This document shows, piece by piece, positions 47,791 through 56,041 of a stretch of DNA of 64,000 nucleotides. Below the pieces are notes generated by a model. The model was not told where the DNA came from. It made no database searches and saw nothing but the letters and a program-made list of their open reading frames with translations. The number at the start of each line of letters is the position of its first letter. Position 1 is the first letter of the stretch. The position numbers and the translations under genes are program-made. The stretch is taken from the NCBI GenBank assembly GCA_947173895.1, contig CAMWGU010000001.1:23536-87535 (forward strand), read 5' to 3'. Origin of the DNA: an uncultured Bacteroides sp. Lineage in GTDB: Bacteria > Bacteroidota > Bacteroidia > Bacteroidales > Bacteroidaceae.

Positions 47791-48609
47791 TTATTGGGCA
47801 GCCTCTTCCGTAGCGTTGGCAGGCTTTTCGATGCCTTCACTGGTAGCCCGTTCTTCCATACGGCGGATACGTGCATCAAGATCGGGATGCGTAGAGAACA
47901 ACTGATTCAACTTACTACTTTTCTGAGCACCTGCTTCCTCTTGCAATTTCTTCAGTTTCTGAAACGACAATGCCATGGCCCAAGGGTTCTTTCCGGCCTT
48001 CTTCAAAAACTCATAACCATAGTCATCGGCTTCACGTTCTTGTTTCTGCGAATAACTGGCATTGACCAACGCCTCGCCCAAGTCGCCCAGCTGCGATTCC
48101 GTCAGTGCTGCCGCCTTTCCGCCCTGCGAGGAAATACCGTCTTTCAGTGCCGATGTCAACAACGCGGTGCGAAAACCGTTCTTCGAGTCCTTGTGGGCCA
48201 CATGGCCTACCTCATGGCCGATCACTCCCAGCAACTCTTCGTCCGTCATGATGTCCATCAACGATGAGAATACACGCACGCTGCCATCGGCACACGCAAA
48301 CGCATTCACGTCAATCACATAATACACCTTAAAGTTCAAAGGCATTCCCTCCACTTCCGTCAAGCCTTCGGTCAGTTTTTTCAGACGGATTGTATAAGGA
48401 TCATCATCTGCACAAACCTGATTATGCTTGTCCATCCAGTCAATGTATTCCTTGACATATTCTGTCATCTGCTCATCGGTCAGAGTCACGGCTTTTGCTG
48501 CCTTTACGGCTCCGCTTACCGCCTTCTTTAAATTAAATTGAGCCATTGCAGGAGTTGCTCCTGTCAAAAGCAACAACATAGCAGCTACTTTCAATACTGT
48601 TTTCTTCAT
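47791..48609 (-). CDS. M48-family metalloprotease, exported
   Basis: A zinc protease of 272 residues with a signal peptide ending at about AMA-QF (residue 23). The zinc-binding HEVGH is at 132-136 and the third ligand is the glutamate in QEREADDYG near 195. It resembles E. coli LoiP/YggG, but lacks an obvious lipobox, so a soluble periplasmic form is likely. Such proteases act in envelope quality control. It lies downstream of eda in the same direction, with a 101-base gap. Confidence 0.9.
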   Translation of the reverse strand: MKKTVLKVAAMLLLLTGATPAMAQFNLKKAVSGAVKAAKAVTLTDEQMTEYVKEYIDWMDKHNQVCADDDPYTIRLKKLTEGLTEVEGMPLNFKVYYVIDVNAFACADGSVRVFSSLMDIMTDEELLGVIGHEVGHVAHKDSKNGFRTALLTSALKDGISSQGGKAAALTESQLGDLGEALVNASYSQKQEREADDYGYEFLKKAGKNPWAMALSFQKLKKLQEEAGAQKSSKLNQLFSTHPDLDARIRRMEERATSEGIEKPANATEEAAQ

Positions 48610-48710
48610 CTTTGTACCTTGTTTAGTTAAACGCTTTATTCCTTACTATTCAAAAAACGATGCAAAAAAACAAATTTTTATTCTATCCACCAATCTTTGC
48701 AAGCATATTT

Positions 48711-49388
48711 TTATCGGGCCGCAACACGCGCCTCGGCTATGTAGCCCAGTGCCTCCTTGCATTTTGCGGTAACGTATTCCCAGTCTTCGGCAGCCACCTT
48801 GTCGCTTGGAAACAACTTAGACCCCATGCCAACACAGAACACACCGGCCTTGATCCACGAAGTCAGATTTTCCTGAGTTGGTTCCACTCCGCCTGTCACC
48901 ATCAGCTTGGACCAAGGCATCGGCGCCAGCAGGCCCTTTACTAACTTGGTGCCCAGCACATCTCCCGGGAATATCTTACACAGGTCGCAACCTGTTTCTT
49001 GGGCAAACCCCACTTCAGACACACTGCCGCATCCCGGCGTGTAAGCCACCAAACGACGGTTGCAAACTTTAGCAATTTCGGGATTGAACAAGGGACCCAC
49101 CACGAAACATGCGCCCAACTGTAGGTAAAGGGCTGCCGTAGCAGGATCGACAATGGAGCCTACTCCCATAGCCATTTCCGGACATTCCCGGGCGGCATAC
49201 TTCACCACTTCGGCAAACACTTCGTGGGCAAAATCGCCACGGTTGGTGAATTCGAACGCACGCACCCCGCCGTCATAGCAAGCCTTTACTACTTTTTTTG
49301 CCACTTCTGCATCTTTATGATAGAACACAGGAACCATTCCGGTTGAGCCTATCTTGGCCAACACGGTCATCTTATCAAAACGAGCCAT
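48711..49388 (-). CDS. eda: 2-keto-3-deoxy-6-phosphogluconate aldolase
   Basis: Splits KDPG into pyruvate and glyceraldehyde-3-phosphate, the last step of the Entner-Doudoroff and uronate routes. The 225-residue TIM-barrel protein has the catalytic glutamate in FEFTNRG near 45, the Schiff-base lysine in CKIFPGD near 138, and VTGGVEPT. Together with the kinase gene 30 bases upstream (kdgK) it converts 2-keto-3-deoxygluconate to central metabolites. Confidence 0.93.
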   Translation of the reverse strand: MARFDKMTVLAKIGSTGMVPVFYHKDAEVAKKVVKACYDGGVRAFEFTNRGDFAHEVFAEVVKYAARECPEMAMGVGSIVDPATAALYLQLGACFVVGPLFNPEIAKVCNRRLVAYTPGCGSVSEVGFAQETGCDLCKIFPGDVLGTKLVKGLLAPMPWSKLMVTGGVEPTQENLTSWIKAGVFCVGMGSKLFPSDKVAAEDWEYVTAKCKEALGYIAEARVAAR

Positions 49389-49418
49389 ATTTTTTATATA
49401 TCTGTTAGTTTTTAATGA

Positions 49419-50441
49419 TTAACGTTGCACGCGTCCGCTGGCATCGCCACCGGCCAATGCTTCTACTTCTGCGGCCGACACCAGATTGAAATCGCCGTTG
49501 ATCGTATGCTTCAAAGCAGAAGCGGCAACAGCAAATTCAAGCGCCGCTCCTTGGTCAGGCTTGGTCAGCAGGCCGTGGATGATACCGCCCGAGAACGAGT
49601 CGCCTCCTCCCACACGGTCAACAATCGGGTTGATGTCATAGCGTTTTGACTCATAAAATTCCTCTCCGTTATAAATCATGGCTTTCCATCCGTTGTGGCT
49701 GGCCGAGAACGATTCGCGCAGAGTGGAAACCACATACTTGAATCCGAATTCCTCTGCCATTGCCTTGAAGATGCCTTTGTAGCCTTCCGCATCGGTTTCT
49801 CCCGCTTCCACATTGGCCTCGGGCTTGAAGCCCAAACAAAGTTCGGCATCTTCTTCATTGCCTATACATACATCTACATACTGCATCAGCGGCCTCATAA
49901 CAGACTGTGCTTTTTCCTTGGTCCATAGCTTCTTACGGAAGTTCAAGTCGACAGACACCGTAACTCCGTGACGCTTGGCAGCCTCACAAGCCAGCCTGGT
50001 CAGCTCGGCAGCCTTGTCCGAAATGGCCGGCGTAATGCCCGACCAATGAAACCAGTCGGCACCTTCCATGATCGCATCAAAATCGAAATCGCAAGCATCA
50101 GCCTCTGCAATAGCCGAATGGGCGCGATCATAAATGACCTTGCTAGGACGCATGGAAGCTCCTGTTTCCAAATAATAGATTCCCACACGATCGCCACCAC
50201 GACAAATAAAATCGGTCTTCACGCCATACTTGCGCAAAGCATTCACGGCAGACTGCCCGATTTCGTGTTCCGGCAATTTGGTTACGAAATAGGCGTCATG
50301 GCCATAGTTGGCACAGCTTACCGCCACATTTGCCTCACCACCACCATAAACAACATCAAATGAATCCGATTGTACAAAACGTGTATTTCCCGGAGTAGAC
50401 AATCTCAGCATGATTTCACCTAAGGTTACAACTTTTCCCAT
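49419..50441 (-). CDS. kdgK: 2-dehydro-3-deoxygluconokinase (PfkB family)
   Basis: Phosphorylates 2-keto-3-deoxygluconate with ATP, feeding eda. The 340-residue ribokinase-like protein opens with KVVTLGEIMLRLSTPG and has YGGGEANVAVSCANYG at about 31-46. The catalytic anion-hole segment near the C-terminus reads DRVGGGDSFSGG, with the catalytic aspartate; GGGD replaces the usual GAGD. The pairing with eda makes the substrate assignment reasonable. Expression may be controlled by the divergent LacI-type regulator. Confidence 0.9.
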   Translation of the reverse strand: MGKVVTLGEIMLRLSTPGNTRFVQSDSFDVVYGGGEANVAVSCANYGHDAYFVTKLPEHEIGQSAVNALRKYGVKTDFICRGGDRVGIYYLETGASMRPSKVIYDRAHSAIAEADACDFDFDAIMEGADWFHWSGITPAISDKAAELTRLACEAAKRHGVTVSVDLNFRKKLWTKEKAQSVMRPLMQYVDVCIGNEEDAELCLGFKPEANVEAGETDAEGYKGIFKAMAEEFGFKYVVSTLRESFSASHNGWKAMIYNGEEFYESKRYDINPIVDRVGGGDSFSGGIIHGLLTKPDQGAALEFAVAASALKHTINGDFNLVSAAEVEALAGGDASGRVQR

Positions 50442-50579
50442 AAGTTCGTGATTTTAAATTGTTATATATTCATTCAATTTCCAGCACAACTAAGTTACTG
50501 GTCCACACACTTATAGATAATCTACGCCGCGTGCTTCCGCTCGATTTTCCTGCTTTTTCGCCCTATTCGTGTGCGTGCA

Positions 50580-50587
50580 CAAAGATA
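50580..50587 (-). promoter_or_regulatory. -7 promoter element for kdgK-eda
   Basis: TATCTTTG on the minus strand, 139 bases upstream of the kdgK ATG; the leader would be about 130 bases. Confidence 0.4.
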
Positions 50588-50618
50588 CTACTTATTTTTT
50601 TAATACCAAAAATTGTTA

Positions 50619-50626
50619 TATATTTG
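50619..50626 (+). promoter_or_regulatory. -7 promoter element for the LacI regulator
   Basis: TATATTTG, 60 bases before the ATG at 50686. It and the kdgK element are 31 bases apart, so one operator could control both. Confidence 0.45.
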
Positions 50627-50685
50627 TCCGTTAAAAAAATAAATATATCAATATGAACGAACACATTAATTATATAGTATAAGGA

Positions 50686-51759
50686 ATGAACAAACTGCCC
50701 GAAAGAATCAGAATCAAGGATATCGCCCGCTTGGCAGACGTATCAGTAGGCACAGTAGACCGTGTGTTGCATGGCCGTACAGGAGTATCCGAGGCCAGCC
50801 GGAAACGAGTGGAAGAAATATTGAAGCAACTGGACTATCAGCCCAACATGTATGCCAGCGCTTTGGCATCTAACAAGAAATATCTGTTTGTCTGCCTGTT
50901 GCCACAGCACCAAAACGGCGACTACTGGACCGACGTGGAACTGGGAATGCAACGAGCCGTAAAAACATTCTCCGATTTTCATATCGCCCTGTCGGTGGTG
51001 TACTATGATCAATACGAGTATACCTCGTTTATCAATGCCGGCAAGGAAGTTCTGCAACAAGAGCCTGACGGAGTGCTGCTTGCCCCCACTATCTCCGAAA
51101 TGACAGCCCCGTTTACCGACAAGCTGAACGAAAAAGAAATACCCTATATATTTATCGATTCTCATATTCCAAGCCTGAACCCACTGGCGTTTTTCGGACA
51201 AAGGTCCGACCAAAGCGGCTATTTTGCCGCCCGTATGGCGATGATGCTGGGCGAGTGTCCGAAAAGCATCGTTATCTTCCGGCAAATCAATGAGGGAAGG
51301 CTGGGATCTAACCAGCAGGAGAACCGCGAAAAGGGATTCAGGAAATACATGCAGGAACATTTTCCCGACTGCACCATTGTGGAACTGAACCTCTATGCCA
51401 AGCGTCCAAACGAGGACGAAGCGTTGATGGACCGCTTCTTCCGAGAACATCCGCAGACCACATGCGGCATCACATTCAACTCGAAAGTATACATCATCGG
51501 CGAATATCTCATCAGCCACGGCATGAAAGACTTCAAGTTGATAGGATACGACTTGCTGGACCGAAACGTAGCCTGCCTGAAACAGGGAGCCGTAGATTTT
51601 CTTATAGCACAGCAACCCGCCGCACAAGGACATAACGGCATAGTGAGCCTGTGCAACCATTTGATATTCAAAAAAGAGGTAAAGCAATGCAACTATATGC
51701 CCATCACCCTGCTTGCCGTAGAAAATGTGGACTTCTATTTGGATGCGCATAAAGAATAA
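50686..51759 (+). CDS. LacI-family transcriptional regulator
   Basis: A 357-residue regulator with the LacI helix-turn-helix at about 9-30 (IKDIARLADVSVGTVDRVLHGR) and a periplasmic-binding-protein-like effector domain. It is divergent from kdgK-eda, so a keto-deoxy sugar acid or its precursor is the likely effector and those genes the likely targets (inference). It precedes the NhaC gene in the same direction with a 165-base gap. Confidence 0.92.
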   Translation: MNKLPERIRIKDIARLADVSVGTVDRVLHGRTGVSEASRKRVEEILKQLDYQPNMYASALASNKKYLFVCLLPQHQNGDYWTDVELGMQRAVKTFSDFHIALSVVYYDQYEYTSFINAGKEVLQQEPDGVLLAPTISEMTAPFTDKLNEKEIPYIFIDSHIPSLNPLAFFGQRSDQSGYFAARMAMMLGECPKSIVIFRQINEGRLGSNQQENREKGFRKYMQEHFPDCTIVELNLYAKRPNEDEALMDRFFREHPQTTCGITFNSKVYIIGEYLISHGMKDFKLIGYDLLDRNVACLKQGAVDFLIAQQPAAQGHNGIVSLCNHLIFKKEVKQCNYMPITLLAVENVDFYLDAHKE

Positions 51760-51924
51760 GCCTACCCTAATTAAAAGCAAAAACGGAAAGCACAGACTGC
51801 TCTATACCGATCTGCACATTCTGAAAAAAACATGAATTTCAAAGAGAACAACCGACGACCGGACGCTTTCCGCGAGTTTCAACAATAACAACCCGTCTTC
51901 CGAATTCGAAAAAAGGACATGATC

Positions 51925-53229
51925 ATGAATGATGAAAATTTTACCCCTATAACAAGCAAGCCCAGCCTGTGGGCACTCAGCCCGTTGCTGGTATTTCTAT
52001 GTCTGTATCTGGTGACATCCCTTATCGTGGATGATTTCTACAAAGTTCCCATCACAGTTGCATTCATGGCGTCATCCGTCTATGCGATGTGCATCACCAA
52101 AGGCCTGAGCCTAAACGACCGTATGTTGCAATATTCCATCGGCGCAGCCAACAAGAACATCATGCTGATGATCTGGATCTTTATTCTGGCAGGTGCGTTT
52201 GCCCAAAGCGCCAAAGACATCGGAGCCATCGACGCGACCGTCAATCTGACCCTGCTCCTCCTGCCAGACCACCTGCTGCTGGCAGGAATCTTTTTGGCCG
52301 CCTGCTTCATCTCGCTCTCCATCGGCACCTCGGTAGGAACCATCGTGGCACTGATTCCCGTTGTGGCAGGCATTGCCGAAAAAACAGAGATGAACCTGGC
52401 CTTTATGACAGGCATTGTGGTGGGAGGAGCCTTCTTCGGCGACAATCTTTCCTTCATCTCAGACACCACCATTGCCGCTACCCGCACCCAAGGATGCGCC
52501 ATGCGCGACAAGTTTAAAGCCAACTTCATGATAGCACTTCCGGCAGCAGCCATCGTGTTTGGCTACTACATTTTCAGAGGCATGGACGTAATGCCTCAAC
52601 ACGACATCCAGCCTGTAGACTGGATCAAAGTACTTCCCTATCTGGTGGTATTGGGAACTGCCATAGCAGGCATGAACGTGACACTGGTATTGATACTAGG
52701 CATCATCACAACCGGAATCATAGGCATAGCGACCGGCAGTATGGAATTCTTCGGCTGGTTCGGTTCGATGGGAACAGGCATTACCGGCATGGGCGAACTG
52801 ATTATCATCACACTGATGGCAGGCGGCATGCTGGAACTGATCCGGTTCAATGGCGGAGTGGATTATATCATCCGGAAACTGACCCGCCATGTAAACAGCA
52901 AGCGCGGAGCCGAACTTTGTATAGCCGCCCTAGTGAGCATCGCCAATTTCTGTACGGCAAACAATACCATAGCCATCATCACAGTAGGGCCGCTGGCCAG
53001 CGACATTGCCGCCCGCTACAAAGTGGACAAACGCAAAAGTGCAAGCATTCTAGACACTTTTTCTTGCATTGTTCAGGGAACTATCCCTTACGGGGCACAA
53101 ATGCTGATTGCCTCCAGGCTAGCCACCCTGTCTCCACTGAGCATCATCGAATACCTGTATTATCCGATAACCATCGGGATATTCGCCTTGTTGAGCATAT
53201 TTTTAAGATATCCGAAGAAATATTCGTAA
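51925..53229 (+). CDS. NhaC-family Na+/H+ antiporter
   Basis: An inner-membrane antiporter of 434 residues with about eleven transmembrane helices. Family-like segments are SLSIGTSVGTIVALIPV, GAFFGDNLSFISDTTIAATRTQG (with the Asp-rich motif of NhaC) and ANFCTANNTIAIITVGP. Export of Na+ or organic-acid/H+ exchange are both known in this family. I prefer the ATG at 51925 over 51919, because AAAGGA lies eight bases before 51925 but only two bases before 51919. The two-component genes that follow (gaps of 43 and 52 bases) probably share its transcript. Confidence 0.88.
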   Translation: MNDENFTPITSKPSLWALSPLLVFLCLYLVTSLIVDDFYKVPITVAFMASSVYAMCITKGLSLNDRMLQYSIGAANKNIMLMIWIFILAGAFAQSAKDIGAIDATVNLTLLLLPDHLLLAGIFLAACFISLSIGTSVGTIVALIPVVAGIAEKTEMNLAFMTGIVVGGAFFGDNLSFISDTTIAATRTQGCAMRDKFKANFMIALPAAAIVFGYYIFRGMDVMPQHDIQPVDWIKVLPYLVVLGTAIAGMNVTLVLILGIITTGIIGIATGSMEFFGWFGSMGTGITGMGELIIITLMAGGMLELIRFNGGVDYIIRKLTRHVNSKRGAELCIAALVSIANFCTANNTIAIITVGPLASDIAARYKVDKRKSASILDTFSCIVQGTIPYGAQMLIASRLATLSPLSIIEYLYYPITIGIFALLSIFLRYPKKYS

Positions 53230-53272
53230 AAGGCATAAGAAAGGATTTTATAAAGAATTACTGCAAAAAAAC

Positions 53273-54613
53273 ATGAGCAAACAAAAAACAATCATCGTGG
53301 TAGATGACAATAAAGGAGTGCTTTCGGCAGTCAAATTATTGCTGAAGAATCATTTCGATCAGATCATCACTCTGTCTTCACCTATCACACTGCCCACCGT
53401 GCTGCGCGAAGAAGACGTACAAGTGGTGTTGCTGGACATGAATTTCAGTAGCGGGCTGAACACGGGAAACGAAGGCCTATACTGGCTGCACGAGATAAAA
53501 AAAGCACAACCGACCCTGCCTGTAGTGCTTTTCACGGCATACGCGGACATTGACCTAGCCGTACGCGGCATCAAAGAAGGAGCCACAGACTTCATTGTAA
53601 AACCTTGGGACAACACCCGACTGACAGAAACCCTGCTGTCCGCCTGCCGCAACACCTCAAGAAACAAGAAGAAAGCAGAGACACCCCAGGTCGTATCGTC
53701 CATGTATTGGGGAGAAAGCAACGCTATGAAACGGCTACGGTCGCTGATAGAAAAAGTGGCGCAAACCGATGCCAACATACTGATAACAGGCGAAAACGGA
53801 ACCGGAAAAGAAATGCTGGCACGGGAGATACATGCCTTGTCCAACCGATGTCGCCACGACATGATAGCGGTGGACATGGGAGCCATCACCGAATCTCTGT
53901 TCGAAAGTGAATTGTTCGGTCATAGAAAGGGAGCGTTCACCGATGCCCGCACCGACCGCGCAGGCAAATTCGAAGCGGCCCATGAAGGAACATTATTTCT
54001 TGACGAAATAGGGAACCTGCCTTACCACCTACAGGCCAAACTGCTCACCGCCATACAGAGCCGAAGCGTAGTACGCGTGGGAAGCAACGAACCTATACCT
54101 GTCAACATACGCCTGATCTGTGCCACCAACTGCGATCTGGAAGGAATGGTGTCCGAAGGAAAGTTTCGCGAAGACCTGCTTTATCGCATCAATACCATCC
54201 ATATTGAAATCCCTCCCCTACGGGAACGCAACGAGGACATCGTCCCTTTGGCCGAACAGTTTGCCGAACGGTTCTGCAAACAATACGACAAAGAAACTGT
54301 AACCTTTTCTGCCGCTGCCAAGGAGAAACTGCGTTCGCACCCGTGGTATGGCAACATCCGCGAACTGGAACATGCCGTAGAAAAAGCGGTCATCATCAAT
54401 GAGAACGGAATCCTGAACGAGCAACATTTCCATTTCGCCCGAAAAGTTACTACCCCTATGGCAAAGACAAGTGTTTCCACATTGGAAGAAATGGAGCTGT
54501 TAATGATTCAGAAAGCAATAGAGCAATGCAACGGAAACCTTTCGGCAGTAGCCGCACAGCTGGGCATCACCCGGCAGACCCTCTACAACAAAATGAAGAA
54601 ATTCGGACTATGA
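53273..54613 (+). CDS. Sigma-54-type response regulator (NtrC family), GAFTDA variant
   Basis: A 446-residue regulator: receiver domain with phospho-acceptor D55 and K110, AAA+ domain with Walker A GENGTGKE (173-180), Walker B LFLDE (241-245), and a C-terminal Fis-type helix-turn-helix (AVAAQLGITRQTLYNKMKK). The loop that normally contacts sigma-54, GAFTGA, reads GAFTDA (220-225). The partner kinase gene follows after 52 bases, and the antiporter gene precedes it, so the antiporter or its ion signal may be a target (inference). Confidence 0.93.
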   Translation: MSKQKTIIVVDDNKGVLSAVKLLLKNHFDQIITLSSPITLPTVLREEDVQVVLLDMNFSSGLNTGNEGLYWLHEIKKAQPTLPVVLFTAYADIDLAVRGIKEGATDFIVKPWDNTRLTETLLSACRNTSRNKKKAETPQVVSSMYWGESNAMKRLRSLIEKVAQTDANILITGENGTGKEMLAREIHALSNRCRHDMIAVDMGAITESLFESELFGHRKGAFTDARTDRAGKFEAAHEGTLFLDEIGNLPYHLQAKLLTAIQSRSVVRVGSNEPIPVNIRLICATNCDLEGMVSEGKFREDLLYRINTIHIEIPPLRERNEDIVPLAEQFAERFCKQYDKETVTFSAAAKEKLRSHPWYGNIRELEHAVEKAVIINENGILNEQHFHFARKVTTPMAKTSVSTLEEMELLMIQKAIEQCNGNLSAVAAQLGITRQTLYNKMKKFGL

Positions 54614-54665
54614 CGACAAGCCATCCGAACCACCGAACAGGTTTTCACAGAAAAACAGGAATATC

Positions 54666-55967
54666 ATGAAGCAATTCTCTCTCTGCCTATGCATCGTATT
54701 GGCTTTGGCCATAGCCTGCGTTCTGCTGATCCAACAGCACAACTGGCTTTGGCTGTGTGTAGCCTTGCCCGCTTTCATTGTCTCCATCAACCGGTTCTAT
54801 CGCCTGTACACATACAACACACGCAAAATAGTCTTTCTGTTAGACGCTATCGAAAATGACGATCCCGCCGTCCGCTTCTACGAACATACCTCCTCTAACG
54901 ATTCCTCCATGATAAACATCATGCTGAACCGCATTGCAAGTATTCTGTACAATGTAAAACAGGAAACAGCACAACGCGAGAAATACTACGAGCTGATTTT
55001 GGACTTCGTAGAGACAGGAATCGTGGTGCTGAACGGAAAAGGCGCCGTCTATCAGAAAAACAAAGAGGCCATGAACCTGCTGGGACTGAACGTACTGACC
55101 CACGTCAAACAGCTGTCGAACATCTCGAACGAACTGATGGCCGCTTTCGACAAAGCTGTTCCAGGAGACAAACGGCAAATTCAGTTTCACACCGAACAGG
55201 GAACGATACATCTGGCCCTGCGTGTGTCGGGCATCCGAATCAAGGACGAGGAACTCCGCATCATTGCCTTGAGTGACATCAACCGCGAACTGGACGAACG
55301 GGAAATAGATTCATGGATACGCTTAACCCGTGTACTGACACACGAAATAATGAATTCACTGACTCCGGTAACCTCGCTCAGCGAAACATTACTGGCTCTG
55401 CCGGGCGCACAGAACGAAGAAATGAAACAAGGACTGGAAACCATCCATACCACCGGAAAAGGACTGATAAACTTTGTCATGTCCTATCGCAAACTGGCGC
55501 GTCTGCCCTTACCCGAACCCTCCCTGTTCTATGTCCGCCCTTTCCTGCAACGGATGATCAAACTGGCACAGCACCAGCACTCGTGCCACAACATTACCTT
55601 CTCCATTCTGAAAGCGCAAGAAGACCTGATCGTATTTGCCGACGAAAACCTGATAGCCCAGGTGGTCACCAACCTGCTGAAAAACGCCATTCAGGCCATA
55701 GGTCATGCTGCCGACGGACGGATTACCCTCAAAGCCTACTGCGACCCGCAAGAAAGCATCCGCATAGAAATAGCCAACAACGGACCTGCTATTCCTCCCG
55801 ACACGGCCGAACAAATCTTTGTGCCCTTCTTCACCACCAAAGAAGAAGGAAGCGGCATCGGGCTGAGTCTGAGCAAACAAATCATGAGGCTGAGCGGAGG
55901 CACCCTGTCCTTGCTGCCTTACAAAGAGAAAGAACAGAACACTATTTTTGTACTGGTTTTTAATTAA
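54666..55967 (+). CDS. Sensor histidine kinase
   Basis: A membrane-bound kinase of 433 residues: two N-terminal transmembrane segments (about 5-23 and 27-42), a linker, a PAS-like domain at about 105-205 (FVETGIVVLNGKGAV), and the kinase core with the phospho-accepting H226 in LTHEIMNSLTPV and the ATP-binding N, G1 (FVPFFTTKEEGSGIGLSLSKQI) and G2 boxes. It is of the NtrB-like class that partners with sigma-54 regulators, and is encoded just after one. Confidence 0.92.
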   Translation: MKQFSLCLCIVLALAIACVLLIQQHNWLWLCVALPAFIVSINRFYRLYTYNTRKIVFLLDAIENDDPAVRFYEHTSSNDSSMINIMLNRIASILYNVKQETAQREKYYELILDFVETGIVVLNGKGAVYQKNKEAMNLLGLNVLTHVKQLSNISNELMAAFDKAVPGDKRQIQFHTEQGTIHLALRVSGIRIKDEELRIIALSDINRELDEREIDSWIRLTRVLTHEIMNSLTPVTSLSETLLALPGAQNEEMKQGLETIHTTGKGLINFVMSYRKLARLPLPEPSLFYVRPFLQRMIKLAQHQHSCHNITFSILKAQEDLIVFADENLIAQVVTNLLKNAIQAIGHAADGRITLKAYCDPQESIRIEIANNGPAIPPDTAEQIFVPFFTTKEEGSGIGLSLSKQIMRLSGGTLSLLPYKEKEQNTIFVLVFN

Positions 55968-56024
55968 AAAAAAGGCTGACGCCCATCCGGAACACAACGC
56001 CACCATACGCACCGGATGTCAGCC
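55966..56024 (-). terminator. Hairpin with T run on the minus strand only
   Basis: GGCTGAC plus ATCCGG (bulged by GCCC) pairs with CCGGATGTCAGCC (about 55974-56024). The eight A residues before it on the plus strand give a T run only for minus-strand transcripts, yet both neighbours are on the plus strand. It may block antisense transcription or end the kinase transcript weakly. Confidence 0.4.
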
Positions 56025-56041
56025 CGCTAGTAAATTACGAA

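Noticed and set aside
51784..51872. CGGAAAGC/GCTTTCCG inverted repeat before the NhaC gene
   Set aside because: Arms of 8 bases are 73 bases apart; too short and distant to claim a structure.
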